This document shows positions 52,646 through 61,304 of a stretch of 64,000 nucleotides of DNA, in pieces. The notes under the pieces were generated by a model. The model worked only from the letters and a program-made list of their open reading frames with translations, had not been told where the DNA came from and made no database searches. Position numbers and translations under genes: made by a program. Origin of the DNA: Candidatus Dactylopiibacterium carminicum (GTDB lineage Bacteria > Pseudomonadota > Gammaproteobacteria > Burkholderiales > Rhodocyclaceae); the NCBI RefSeq assembly GCF_014736495.1, contig NZ_MDUX01000004.1:1-64000 (forward strand), read 5' to 3'. Position 1 is the first letter of the stretch, and each line of letters starts with the position of its first letter.

Positions 52646-53302
52646 TCAGTCGCAGCGCCCGCTCGCCCCTGTCAGCCCTGCGGGCGGTGCGCAGCTTCCG
52701 GTGAGGCACTCCAGAACCAGTCGGATGGCGAATATCTGCGCTTCCAGCGCCAAGCCCGGATTCTCCGGAATTTGCCCGGGCATGGGCGGCACGTGAATGA
52801 AGCCAGCCTGGATATCTGCGGGCTGCTGCGACAGGGAATGCAGCAAGCCATAGAAAAGTTCGTTGCAGACGTAACTGCCAGCGCTCAGCGAGATTTCCGC
52901 GGGCAGGCCGGCCTGCTGCAGCCGAGCCAGGAGGCTGCGCAGCGGCAATCGGGCAAACAGGGCAGACGGCCCGCCCGCAATGACGGGCGCCTCCATCGGC
53001 TGCTTGCCTGTGTTGTCCGGTATCGGGGCATCGATGAAGTTCAGAGCGACCCGCTCGATCGAAATGACTGGTCGCTTCGCCGCGAGCCCAAGGCAGAGGA
53101 TGATAGACGGCGAACAGTCTGCGATGTGGGCCGCCAGATGCCGGCGGGCCTCACCGAAGACACAGGGCAACAGGCGCCCCTGTACGGAAAGCCCTGCCAC
53201 TTGCGTGCCATCGAATGCCTGCGCGATATGCGCGGAAGGATTTTCAACGGCCTGACCGAACGGCTCGAACCCGGTCAGCAGGATGCCGCCATGATCAGGC
53301 AC
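52646..53302 (-). CDS. pcp: Pyrrolidone-carboxylate peptidase (pyroglutamyl peptidase I)
   Basis: Cytosolic cysteine peptidase that removes N-terminal pyroglutamate. The 218-residue product begins VPDHGGILLTGFEPFGQAVENPS. Catalytic Cys lies in SAGSYVCNELFYGLLH and the His in GFIHVPPMPGQ; the ERVALNFIDAPIPDN region carries the family pattern. The start is GTG 53302, which overlaps the stop of the upstream thioredoxin-related gene by eight bases. The longer frame is a shadow of that gene. It is the last gene of a run that begins with the TonB receptor. Confidence 0.92.
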   Translation of the reverse strand: MPDHGGILLTGFEPFGQAVENPSAHIAQAFDGTQVAGLSVQGRLLPCVFGEARRHLAAHIADCSPSIILCLGLAAKRPVISIERVALNFIDAPIPDNTGKQPMEAPVIAGGPSALFARLPLRSLLARLQQAGLPAEISLSAGSYVCNELFYGLLHSLSQQPADIQAGFIHVPPMPGQIPENPGLALEAQIFAIRLVLECLTGSCAPPAGLTGASGRCD

Positions 53303-54557
53303 TACGGCGATACCGGGTTTCTGCCAACAGTGCCAGCAGCTGTTCGCGGATACGCCGCTCAAATAGCGGGAATTGCGCAGAAGCCTCCTCAAGCAGGCGA
53401 TCGAAGCGCGCCTGCCCGCCATGGCTGGCACTTTCAACCCATTCCTGGCGGGCCTCTTCCAGCGCTTCCGGCGTGAAGCGGCCGCCCGGCTGGCGGCGCT
53501 CCAGATCCATGAACCAGCGCGCGCGGATGCCTTCGAAGGCGAAATCCTCACGCGTCCAGCCTGACTCGTACGCACGGATCGAATGCATCAGCTGAAGTCC
53601 GTGCATCGAGAAGATGTTCACCCACAGATCTTCATCGCTGGCCGGCGGCGGTGACAGCAGGCCGAGCAGATCGATCACGCAATCCTGCACGGCGCGCCAT
53701 GGGTCACGCTGCGCCGAACGCAGGCTGCCGCACCCGACCAGTATCTCGCTCCATTCCTGCATTTCAACGGGGATTCCAGCCAATTGCCTTTCCGCTAGGC
53801 GTAACCAGCGCACGCGCCACGCATCGAGTGCCGGGTCATCCAGTTGCCCGGCCCAATCCACATGCGGATCGGACAGCGCCTGATACATCAGCCTGAGGGC
53901 AATACCGCCCAGTTCCGCGCCAGGTTCGATGGCATCGAAGATCTCATCCACCAAGGCCGGAGACCAGTCGCAGCAGAGGAACTCCAGCACGCAGACAAAA
54001 GAGAACGGCAAGCCTGAAACGGCCTCCGCCTGTGCGGGGATCAGGCTGCCGGCAAGGGCGCCCGTGATCGTGCCACGGCCATGACACCAGCGTGGCGCAC
54101 GCGCACCGTAAATGGCACCGGCGCGGGCCTTTTCCTTGAGTTCTGCGCGAAGCCGGGCCTGCAGCTTCGCATCGCCGCGAAAAGCGCCGCTCGGGCTCTG
54201 AACCTTGCCGCCATCGAAATCTGCGGGGCGGCTAGCCAATGCGAGATCATGGCGCCACAACCAATGGGCCAATCCCGAAGTGCAGCCTGAACGGTCGGTT
54301 TCCACGCCGTTTCTCAGCAGGATGCACAGCGGCACCGCCCGCATGCCCTGCTCGATGGCGAAATCCATGTCGCAGTCCACATCGATGGGCACCACCAGGG
54401 GGGCCGTCGGATCGGAATCCGCCAGACGACGGGCTTCTTCCAGCATTTCCTTGGCACGCACATGCCAGGGCGCCCAGAAAACGGCCAGTACCGTACGCCC
54501 ACGCGCGGCCGCACATGCCTCCGTCACCGCCTGCCTTCCACTGCCTGCATTGCTCAT
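53295..54557 (-). CDS. Thioredoxin-fold protein with degenerate active site, paralogue C
   Basis: The 420-residue protein has an N-terminal thioredoxin-like domain (about 1-105). The expected WCGPC active site reads WAPWHVRAKEM, so both redox cysteines are missing. The cis-Pro region is kept (RAVPLCILLRNG). A roughly 290-residue C-terminal region that I do not recognise follows. It is shared with the two neighbouring genes, through blocks such as GAFRGDAKLQ, SGLPFSFVCVLEF and EGIRARWFMDLERRQPGG-RFTPEALEEARQEW. Its ATG overlaps the preceding gene by four bases and its stop overlaps pcp. It has lost redox chemistry and may be a binding or scaffold protein. Confidence 0.72.
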   Translation of the reverse strand: MSNAGSGRQAVTEACAAARGRTVLAVFWAPWHVRAKEMLEEARRLADSDPTAPLVVPIDVDCDMDFAIEQGMRAVPLCILLRNGVETDRSGCTSGLAHWLWRHDLALASRPADFDGGKVQSPSGAFRGDAKLQARLRAELKEKARAGAIYGARAPRWCHGRGTITGALAGSLIPAQAEAVSGLPFSFVCVLEFLCCDWSPALVDEIFDAIEPGAELGGIALRLMYQALSDPHVDWAGQLDDPALDAWRVRWLRLAERQLAGIPVEMQEWSEILVGCGSLRSAQRDPWRAVQDCVIDLLGLLSPPPASDEDLWVNIFSMHGLQLMHSIRAYESGWTREDFAFEGIRARWFMDLERRQPGGRFTPEALEEARQEWVESASHGGQARFDRLLEEASAQFPLFERRIREQLLALLAETRYRRSA

Positions 54558-55543
54558 CCGGCAACCTCTGCTAGCTTTTCTGCATACTTTGGCAAGGCGT
54601 CATTTTCATTCGGGATCCGGGGGGCGGCAAGCACCAGCTTACGCAAGACATCGGCAAATTCGGCGCGAACAGGCTCCCGATGTTGCTCGAAATCCCTGGT
54701 GAACTCGGCCAATGCAGCTTGCTTGTCCGGATGTTCAGACGCCCAGACCTGATGCGCTTCGTGGAGCGCTTCATCGGTGAATGTTCCTTCGGGCTGCTGT
54801 TTTTCGCGTGCCACGAACCACTCATGACGAAACGCCTCGTAGCCGAGTTCTTCGCGCCAGCCCAGACGGCATTGAGCCAGGAGACTCATCAAAAACGAAC
54901 CGCCACGCCAAAGCCCTCCCATCCATTCGCCTGTCTGCCAAGGATCCGGCAGGGGCGTGAGGGCATGCAGAAACAACCCCAGTTCCACACAGGCATGCCT
55001 TTGAGAGGTGGTATGCCGCAACTCGCGCAGCATCGCTTCCAGTTCAGCGCGAAGCGCCTGCCATTCGTTCTGGCCGACGGTAGCCCCCGCCAGGGCGCGC
55101 AGGGTCAGGCTGCGCCACTGGCGGCGCATGCCATCGCACTCGGAGCCGAAGATCTCCAGTCATTCGGTCACACTATCATCCAGCATCGCTAGCACGAAGC
55201 GGGGGGCGATCTGGCGCAGATCGGCGCCGACGCTGACACCTTCGAGCAATGAGCGCGCCAGCGCTTCGGTGACGGCTTCAGGGATACAGGCTTCCAGCGC
55301 GGCGGCAAACGATGGCGGCATTCCGGTCAGCGAGGTGAAGACTTCCGGTGAAGCGCTGCTGACCAGCCCCGCCGTCAGACCCCCCTGACCGTTTTCCCAT
55401 TCGAACTGGAACCCTTTGAGACGACCTTCGGCCGCTCGCCGGAACAGACGTGCGAGCAGCCAATCGCGAAGTTCGGCATCGCCGTGGAAAGCCCCGGAAA
55501 ACGCATTTTCAGTAGCGCCAGGTGCGGCGAACGCGGTATCCAT
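54554..55543 (-). pseudogene. Thioredoxin-associated C-terminal domain protein, paralogue B, with in-frame TGA
   Basis: A 330-codon frame interrupted by a single TGA at 55160-55162 (codon 128). It has no thioredoxin domain; only the shared C-terminal region is present (AFHGDAELRDWLLARL, SLTGMPPSFAAALEACIP, GADLRQIAPRFVLAML, EAFRHEWFVAREKQQPEG-TFTDEALHEAHQVW). At the stop, paralogue A reads D-S-M-A-D-W and this gene D-S-V-T-E-stop, so a Trp codon TGG has become TGA. The frame on both sides is otherwise intact. A GGAAGGGAAG site precedes ATG 55543. A nonsense mutation is the simplest reading; two shorter proteins or read-through are possible. Confidence 0.75.
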
Positions 55544-55642
55544 CAGACTTCCCTTCCTTTGATGACGACGCCGTTCCTTCAGAACGACCTCTGGCTACAG
55601 GTGTGCCGCCCATGGCTCGAATCACCAGGGGTGGCACAAGGA

Positions 55643-56914
55643 TCAGGCCTGCGCGACAACCACGGGTGCAGCCTGGATCAGGCGTTTTAGTTCGGCAATC
55701 GCGTTCTCGTATACCGGGGCCAGATTGGCCTGGTAATCACGATAGAAGGCGTCCATCACCGCCTGCTTGTCGCCATGCTCGGCAATCCAGGCATTGCGTG
55801 CATCCCCCAGGGATTCCTGCGTGAACTTGCCCCCGGGTTGTTTGGCTTCCAGAGCCTGGAACCAGCCATCCCGGAAAGCCTCGATGCCGAATTCAGTCGT
55901 CCAGCCAAGCAAGATTCCGGCCAGCACTTTCTTGAGAAATCGCCCGCCATAGGTCAGACCTCCGCCCCAGGCGCCGGTATCGTCCGACGCGGGCAAAGGG
56001 GTGAGTGCCCTCAGTGATACGAGAATCTCCGTCTGCGCGGCGCGCTCCGGCGCACGAGGCTTGGCACTGACGGCCTCCAATGCCGAGGCCAGTGCCTGCC
56101 ATTCCGCCTTGCCGACACTTTCTCCCGCGAGTTTGCGGTTTCCGAGCGAAATCCAGGTGGTACGCACGGTATCGAGCTCAGCTCCCAGCAAGGCGGGCCA
56201 GTCAGCCATGCTGTCACCCAGCATGTGCAGCGCGAGTCGCGCCCCGACCTGGCGCAGGTCTGCACCAGGACGGACATCCTCGAGCAGACGCAATACGCTC
56301 TGCTCATCCACCGCGCCCGGGGTACAGAACTCCAACGCGGCGCCGAATGATGCGGGCATGCCCGTAACCTGGGTGAACACCTCGGCTGAGGCATGACTCA
56401 CCATGGCGGTCGTCATACTGCCTTTGCCGTCGTACCAGGTGCTTGAATTCGCAGCATCCACGCAACCTGCCGCCGCACGCCGGCACAAGCGGGCCAGCAG
56501 CCATTCACGCAATTCGGCGTCACCATGGAAGGCGCCTGCGCCAGCCCCCTGATCGACCCGCACGGCATTGGCGCCCTCCGGTGCCGTGATGCCTTCTTCA
56601 GCCAACCAGCGCCGGAACTCGTCCGCCCGCTTCACGCCCACAACCCGGGATACTTCCTTGCCCTCGCGGAACAGGATCAGCGTGGGAATGCCGCGGACGC
56701 CGAGCCTCTTCTGCACCGCGGGATATTTCTCCACGTCGAGCTTGGCGATCACCAGCGCGCCCTCATATTCAGGTGCCAGGTTATTCAAGACCGGCGCTAC
56801 CGCCTTGCAGGGACCGCACCAGGGTGCCCAGAGATCCAGCAGTACCGGCAGCTTGGACGCCAGCACATCGTTTTCAAACGTTTCTTCGCTTACTTCCAGT
56901 ATCAATCCAGCCAT
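55643..56914 (-). CDS. Thioredoxin-fold protein with active WCGPC site, paralogue A
   Basis: The 423-residue protein has a full thioredoxin domain (about 1-110): FENDVLASKLPVLLDLWAPWCGPCKAV, with the redox pair in WCGPC, KLDVEKYP, and cis-Pro in VRGIPTLILFREG. A region of about 300 residues follows that I do not recognise and that is shared with paralogues B and C. It has no signal peptide, so it should act in the cytosol. ATG 56914 has GGAAG upstream; an earlier start is less likely. It lies 65 bases after the TonB receptor and should be co-transcribed with it. Confidence 0.82.
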   Translation of the reverse strand: MAGLILEVSEETFENDVLASKLPVLLDLWAPWCGPCKAVAPVLNNLAPEYEGALVIAKLDVEKYPAVQKRLGVRGIPTLILFREGKEVSRVVGVKRADEFRRWLAEEGITAPEGANAVRVDQGAGAGAFHGDAELREWLLARLCRRAAAGCVDAANSSTWYDGKGSMTTAMVSHASAEVFTQVTGMPASFGAALEFCTPGAVDEQSVLRLLEDVRPGADLRQVGARLALHMLGDSMADWPALLGAELDTVRTTWISLGNRKLAGESVGKAEWQALASALEAVSAKPRAPERAAQTEILVSLRALTPLPASDDTGAWGGGLTYGGRFLKKVLAGILLGWTTEFGIEAFRDGWFQALEAKQPGGKFTQESLGDARNAWIAEHGDKQAVMDAFYRDYQANLAPVYENAIAELKRLIQAAPVVVAQA

Positions 56915-56979
56915 GTTGCCTTCCAGAAAAGATGAAGGCAGCAAAGCCTGCGCGGCCCCGCTGCCTGTGTGGTGGGTGA

Positions 56980-59383
56980 TTACAGCTTGACCTTGTAGGT
57001 CAGGGTTGCCGTCCGGCCTTGCTGGAGCGGCACGTAGCTGGTGGTGGTAGCGAAATCGTAGAGTTCGCGGTCGAACAGGTTCTTCACGCCCAGGATGACC
57101 GACCAGTCCTTCTGCCTATAGGAGATGGAGGCATCGGTGCGTGCCGAACCGGAGAGCTTCACGGGGTCACTCGTGCTGGTGGCGTACTTGTCGCCCAACC
57201 AGCTCTTGTCGTTCGCCGTGATTCCCATGCCGACGCCCCAACCGCGCAGTGCTGCTGACTGGAATTCATAGGTGCTCCACAGGCTGGCCTTGTACTTCGG
57301 ACGCGCGGCGAACTCGAGCTTGGAGCCCGAAAGGTCTTCCACCGTGCTGTAGGTGGTGTTGAACAGCACGTTCAACCCCTTGTACAGCTCGCCAGCCATG
57401 TCCAGCTCAAGCCCCTTGGTCTTCTGTGCCGCTTGTTGCGTGTAGCAGGCCCCCGCGGCGCTGTAAACCATGGTGTTGCTCTGCTCGAGGCTGAATGCCG
57501 CCGTGGTGATCGAGAACTTGCTGTCGAGCAGATCGAACTTCATGCCCGCTTCGCGGTTCTTGGTGCGCATCGGCTCGGCCTTTGACCCTTCGCACATGCG
57601 ATAGCCCAGCTGCGGGCTGAAACCTTCCGCGTAGTTCGCATAGGTGGAGATACTGGGCGTCAGGTTATAGACGATGCCAATACCGGGGGTAGTCTCCCAG
57701 ACAGCCTGCTTGGGAGTATCTCTGCGGCTTCCCGAGGTGAGATAAGAAACGCTGCTTTCTGTCTCGTATCGACTGCGGCGCAGGCCCAGCAGCAGGTTTA
57801 CGTCACCCCAGGTCAGCATATCAACCGCATAGGCGCCCATCTGTTTGGAGTTCATGGCGAAAAGCGAATAATGCGTGCCTTCCGAACGGGAGAACGTATA
57901 GGGGGAATACGGCTGTACCAGCGCCGACGGGCTGTCGTATTCGTTCTGCTCGTACTCGGTATCGTCGTGGCTGAAACCGGTGGTGAGCTTGTGCGTGATC
58001 GGCCCCGTCGACAGCTTCGACTCGACGTAATGATCGCCTACCGTAGAGGTGGTTTTATTCTCGGAGTGGGTGTTGCTGTAGTAGATCGTATCGGTACCGG
58101 CAAGGCCCAATGGCGACTTCATGCGCAGCGCAAGCTGGAGCTCCGTGTGCTGCATCTTGCTGTGAAAAGTTGCATCGCGGCCCAGACTCTTCTCGAAGTT
58201 GTAGAAGAAATTCTGTGCCTGTACTTCAAACCCGTCGGACCTGTCTCCCAGCAGCTGGTCTGGCTTCTCCTGGACGCTGCCGCGATAAGCAAAGGTATAG
58301 GCAGGCGGTGCAATCCGGCGGTTATCCGTGGAGTACCCGATCGTCGTATCGATACCATCGTCTTTCCAGCGCAGTTGCGGTGCGACATATTCGGTCTGGT
58401 TGCCGCGGTATCCGGCCCAGTTGCTGGGTCTGCGCTTCAACGGAGGAAACCAGGCGGTAGGTCAGACGCTTGTCGTCGGTCAGCGCGTCGGAAAGGTCAG
58501 CGGAGACGAACTTATCGCCGTAGCTGCCGTACTGCAGCGTCACTTCGCGCAGCGTTTCGGCCTGCGGCTTCTTGCTGACAATATTGATGGCACCACCGAG
58601 CGCACCGGGATTGGACGCTCCGCCGCTGGAGCCGGCACCAGCCAGGATCGCCTGCGGCCCCTTGAGGACTTCAATACGCTCCACACCTGCGATATTTGTG
58701 CTGGGCGCACCGCTATTGCTCAGACCGTTGCTGAGCGTACTGGTCTGGCCGAAACCACGGATCGAGTAACTCGGAGTGCCTTGCGGGCTCTTGGTATAGA
58801 CCACGCCGGCAACAGCCTTGATAGCGTCCTCGACGGAAGTCGCTTGCTGATCTTCCAGCACCTTGGCCGTTACCACGCTGACCGCAGCCGGAACATCCAT
58901 CAGATCCAGATCGCTACGGGTGGAGGTGCTGGAGCGATCCACCTTGTAGCTGGTTTCCGCCTGATCCCGCTCTGCCACCACGCGGATGGCCTTCAGCTGG
59001 GTTTCTCCGCCAGCGGCCGCAGTCTGGGCGGAGGCCGGAGCCACCACGCTCAGGACTCCTTCGGCATTCACCGCCAGCACCAGGCCGGAACCTTCCAGCG
59101 CCTTGCGCACAGCGTCCTCGGCACTGAAATTCCCCTTCACTGCGGTAGCGGTGCGGCCGTTGGCCAGCGCCGGGTCAAACGCTACGCTCCTGCCGGAAAG
59201 ACGGCCGATTGCCAGCAGTGTCTGCGCCAGCGGACCGCTTTCAAGGCTGTAGCTGACGGCCGCGACAACCTGTGCGGATTGCTGCGCCTGGGCCGGCATC
59301 GCCAGGAATGCGCCGGCGTAGGCAATGGAAAGCGCCAGGACAAGTGGATGGGGTCTGGCGGCAAAGGGGGCTTTTGGATCCAA
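56980..59383 (-). pseudogene. FecA-like TonB-dependent receptor with STN signalling domain, frameshifted
   Basis: Two frames form one outer-membrane receptor of about 800 residues. The first (from TTG 59383, with AGGAG seven bases upstream) holds a signal peptide ending PAQAQQ. The STN domain follows (about 40-115: LAQTLLAIGRLSGRSVAFDPAL), then the plug (VPAAVSVVTAKVLEDQQ, YSIRGFGQ, VERIEVLKGPQAILAGAGS, GGAINIVSKKP). The second frame holds the barrel, ending SVILGVKNLFDRELYDF...ATLTYKVKL. The frames join with a one-base change near 58411-58445. The STN domain implies signalling through FecR and FecI, as encoded at 45.8-47.3 kb. The ligand is unknown. Gene decay is otherwise absent. Confidence 0.9.
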
Positions 59384-59439
59384 GATGCTTCTCCTGCGTC
59401 ACGTTTCATTTGTCGGGAAGGTCTTGCCTTCAGCCCGTA

Positions 59440-59466
59440 TGTGAAACGCAGGAGGAAAAGTGACAG
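59440..59466 (-). promoter_or_regulatory. Shared FecI-region promoter motif upstream of the TonB receptor
   Basis: On the minus strand CTGTCACTTTTC (59466-59455), 11 bases, then CACA (59443-59440). It is 56 bases before the receptor start codon and identical in blocks and spacing to the motifs before tonB and the ABC transporter. Confidence 0.74.
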
Positions 59467-59492
59467 CGCGATGACAGGAAAAAACACCACGC

Positions 59493-59954
59493 CTATTTCA
59501 CATACTTGAGCGGCAGCTCGGTGGTGTACTTGATCTGCTCCATGGCAAAGGCCGAGCTGACGTCCGTGAGGCCGGACACTTGGATCAACCGCTTGTACAC
59601 ACCATCGTAGGCCTCGATGTCCGGCACCACGACGCGCATCAGGTAGTCGGTTTCGCCCGCCATACGGTAGACCTCGACGATCTCCGGGATGTCCGCCACC
59701 ACTTCGTGAAAGGATTCGATCCACTGCAGGTTGTGCTGATTGGTACTCACGGAGACGAACACCGAAACACCGACATTGAGCTTCTTGCGATCCAGAACGG
59801 CCACACGCCCACGGATGTAACCCGCCTCCTCCAGTTTCTGCACGCGGCGCCAGCAAGCCGTGGCGCCCAGTTTCACGGCCTCTGCCAGATCGTTGAGCGA
59901 TATCGAGCAGTCAGCCTGAAGACGAGAAAGAATTGCGACATCAAACTTGTCCAT
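59493..59954 (-). CDS. Lrp/AsnC family transcriptional regulator
   Basis: The 153-residue regulator has an N-terminal helix-turn-helix (MDKFDVAILSRLQADCSISLNDLAEAVKLGATACWRRVQKLE; core NDLAEAVKLGATACWRRV) and a C-terminal RAM ligand domain (VPDIEAYDGVYKRLIQVSGLTDVSSAFAMEQIKY). ATG 59954 aligns with the family. It is divergent from a MetC-like gene, and a perfect palindrome sits between them. It probably controls that sulfur or amino-acid lyase operon in response to an amino acid. Confidence 0.93.
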   Translation of the reverse strand: MDKFDVAILSRLQADCSISLNDLAEAVKLGATACWRRVQKLEEAGYIRGRVAVLDRKKLNVGVSVFVSVSTNQHNLQWIESFHEVVADIPEIVEVYRMAGETDYLMRVVVPDIEAYDGVYKRLIQVSGLTDVSSAFAMEQIKYTTELPLKYVK

Positions 59955-59984
59955 AAAAAAACAATCCAATAAAAACCAATAAAA

Positions 59985-60000
59985 TCGAAATATATTTCGA
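59985..60000. promoter_or_regulatory. Perfect palindrome, probable Lrp/AsnC operator
   Basis: TCGAAATATATTTCGA is a 16-base perfect palindrome in an AT-rich 135-base spacer between the Lrp-type regulator and the divergent MetC-like gene. AT-rich palindromes of about this size are usual for local AsnC-type regulators. Confidence 0.7.
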
Positions 60001-60089
60001 CAAAGACAGAAATAACAGGGAAATTGTCCATTTTTTTCTCCCGCCGTGGATCTACGCTATTCCTTCAGTTTTCTCCGACAGGAAAGCCC

Positions 60090-61283
60090 ATGTCGCACTC
60101 TCAAGACACCCTGCTCATCCAGACCGGACGCAACCCGGCAGCCTACGCAGGCTATGTAAACCCGCCCCTCTTCCGTGGCTCCACCATCCTGGCCGAAAGC
60201 TACGAATCGTGGGAAGCCGCCAAGCAGACCGGCAATCCCTATGGCAACTACGGACGATTCGGCTCGCCGACCATCCGCGCCTTCGAGGAAGCCATCGCCG
60301 GACTGGAAGGCGGATATCGCTGCCAGGTTTTCCCCTCGGGCCTGTCTGCTTGCACACACACGCTGATGGGTGTGCTGGGCAGTGGCGATCACGTTCTGAT
60401 CACGGACAATGTGTACGGGCCCACGCGTAGCTTTGCCGATGGCATGCTCAGCCGGCTGGGCGTCGACGTCGAGTACTTCGATCCTCTGCTGGGGGCCAGC
60501 ATTGCCTCCTTGCTGCGCCCACAGACACGGCTGGTCTTCCTGGAGTCCCCCGGTTCGTTGAGTTTCGAGGTCTGTGACGTGCCCGCCATCGCGCAGGCCG
60601 TCCATGCCGCTGGCTCATTGCTCGCCATCGACAACTCCTGGGCCTCGCCGCTGTTCTTCAAACCTTTCACCCGTGGCGCGGACATTTCCATCCAGGCGGC
60701 CACCAAATACATCCTGGGCCACTCGGACGCCCTGCTCGGCACCGTGACATGCAATGAACATGCCTGGGAAGCGCTGGGCAAGCGCCTGCCGCTCTTCGGC
60801 GAAACAGCCGGCCCGGAGGATGTGAATCTGGCCTTGCGCGGTCTGCGAACGCTGGGCGTACGCCTGCGTCAGCACCAGGAAAACGGCATCGCGCTGGCAA
60901 CTGCACTCGGGGATCATCCGGCCGTTGTCCGTGTCTTGCACCCCGCGCTGCAGAATGACCCTGGGCACGCCTTGTGGAAGCGTGACTTCCTGGGAGCCAG
61001 CGGGCTCTTCGCCTTTGTGCTCGACAGTGAATCGCCGCAGGTGCTGTCGTGCTTCTTCGGTGCCTTGCGGCACTTCGGCATCGGGCTTTCCTGGGGAGGC
61101 TTCGAAAGCCTTGCACTGCCTGTCGGGCGCCCCAAACGCACGGCATCCGCCTGGCCGCATCAAGGTACACTGATCCGCGTACACGCCGGTCTGGAGGATG
61201 GCGAAGAGCTGCTTGCCGACATGCTCGGCGCGCTCGACAGCGCCTCCGCGAGGATCACAAGGGATCGGCGCGACGCAGCCTGA
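60090..61283 (+). CDS. metC: Trans-sulfuration PLP enzyme, cystathionine beta-lyase-like
   Basis: This 397-residue Cys/Met-metabolism PLP enzyme would split cystathionine or a related thioether. Family segments are NPPLFRGSTIL, NPYGNYGRFGSPT, YRCQVFPSGLSA, LESPGSLSFEVCDVPAIA, DNSWASPLFFKP (PLP Asp), and the PLP Lys in IQAATKYILGHSD. The C-terminal part has GLSWGGFESLALP and RVHAGLED. The NYGRFGSPT and SWGGFES forms fit bacterial MetC better than gamma-synthases. ATG 60090 follows GGA. It lies 21 bases before the threonine aldolase gene. Confidence 0.85.
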   Translation: MSHSQDTLLIQTGRNPAAYAGYVNPPLFRGSTILAESYESWEAAKQTGNPYGNYGRFGSPTIRAFEEAIAGLEGGYRCQVFPSGLSACTHTLMGVLGSGDHVLITDNVYGPTRSFADGMLSRLGVDVEYFDPLLGASIASLLRPQTRLVFLESPGSLSFEVCDVPAIAQAVHAAGSLLAIDNSWASPLFFKPFTRGADISIQAATKYILGHSDALLGTVTCNEHAWEALGKRLPLFGETAGPEDVNLALRGLRTLGVRLRQHQENGIALATALGDHPAVVRVLHPALQNDPGHALWKRDFLGASGLFAFVLDSESPQVLSCFFGALRHFGIGLSWGGFESLALPVGRPKRTASAWPHQGTLIRVHAGLEDGEELLADMLGALDSASARITRDRRDAA

Positions 61284-61304
61284 ATCCCGAGGAAGAATCA
61301 CGCC

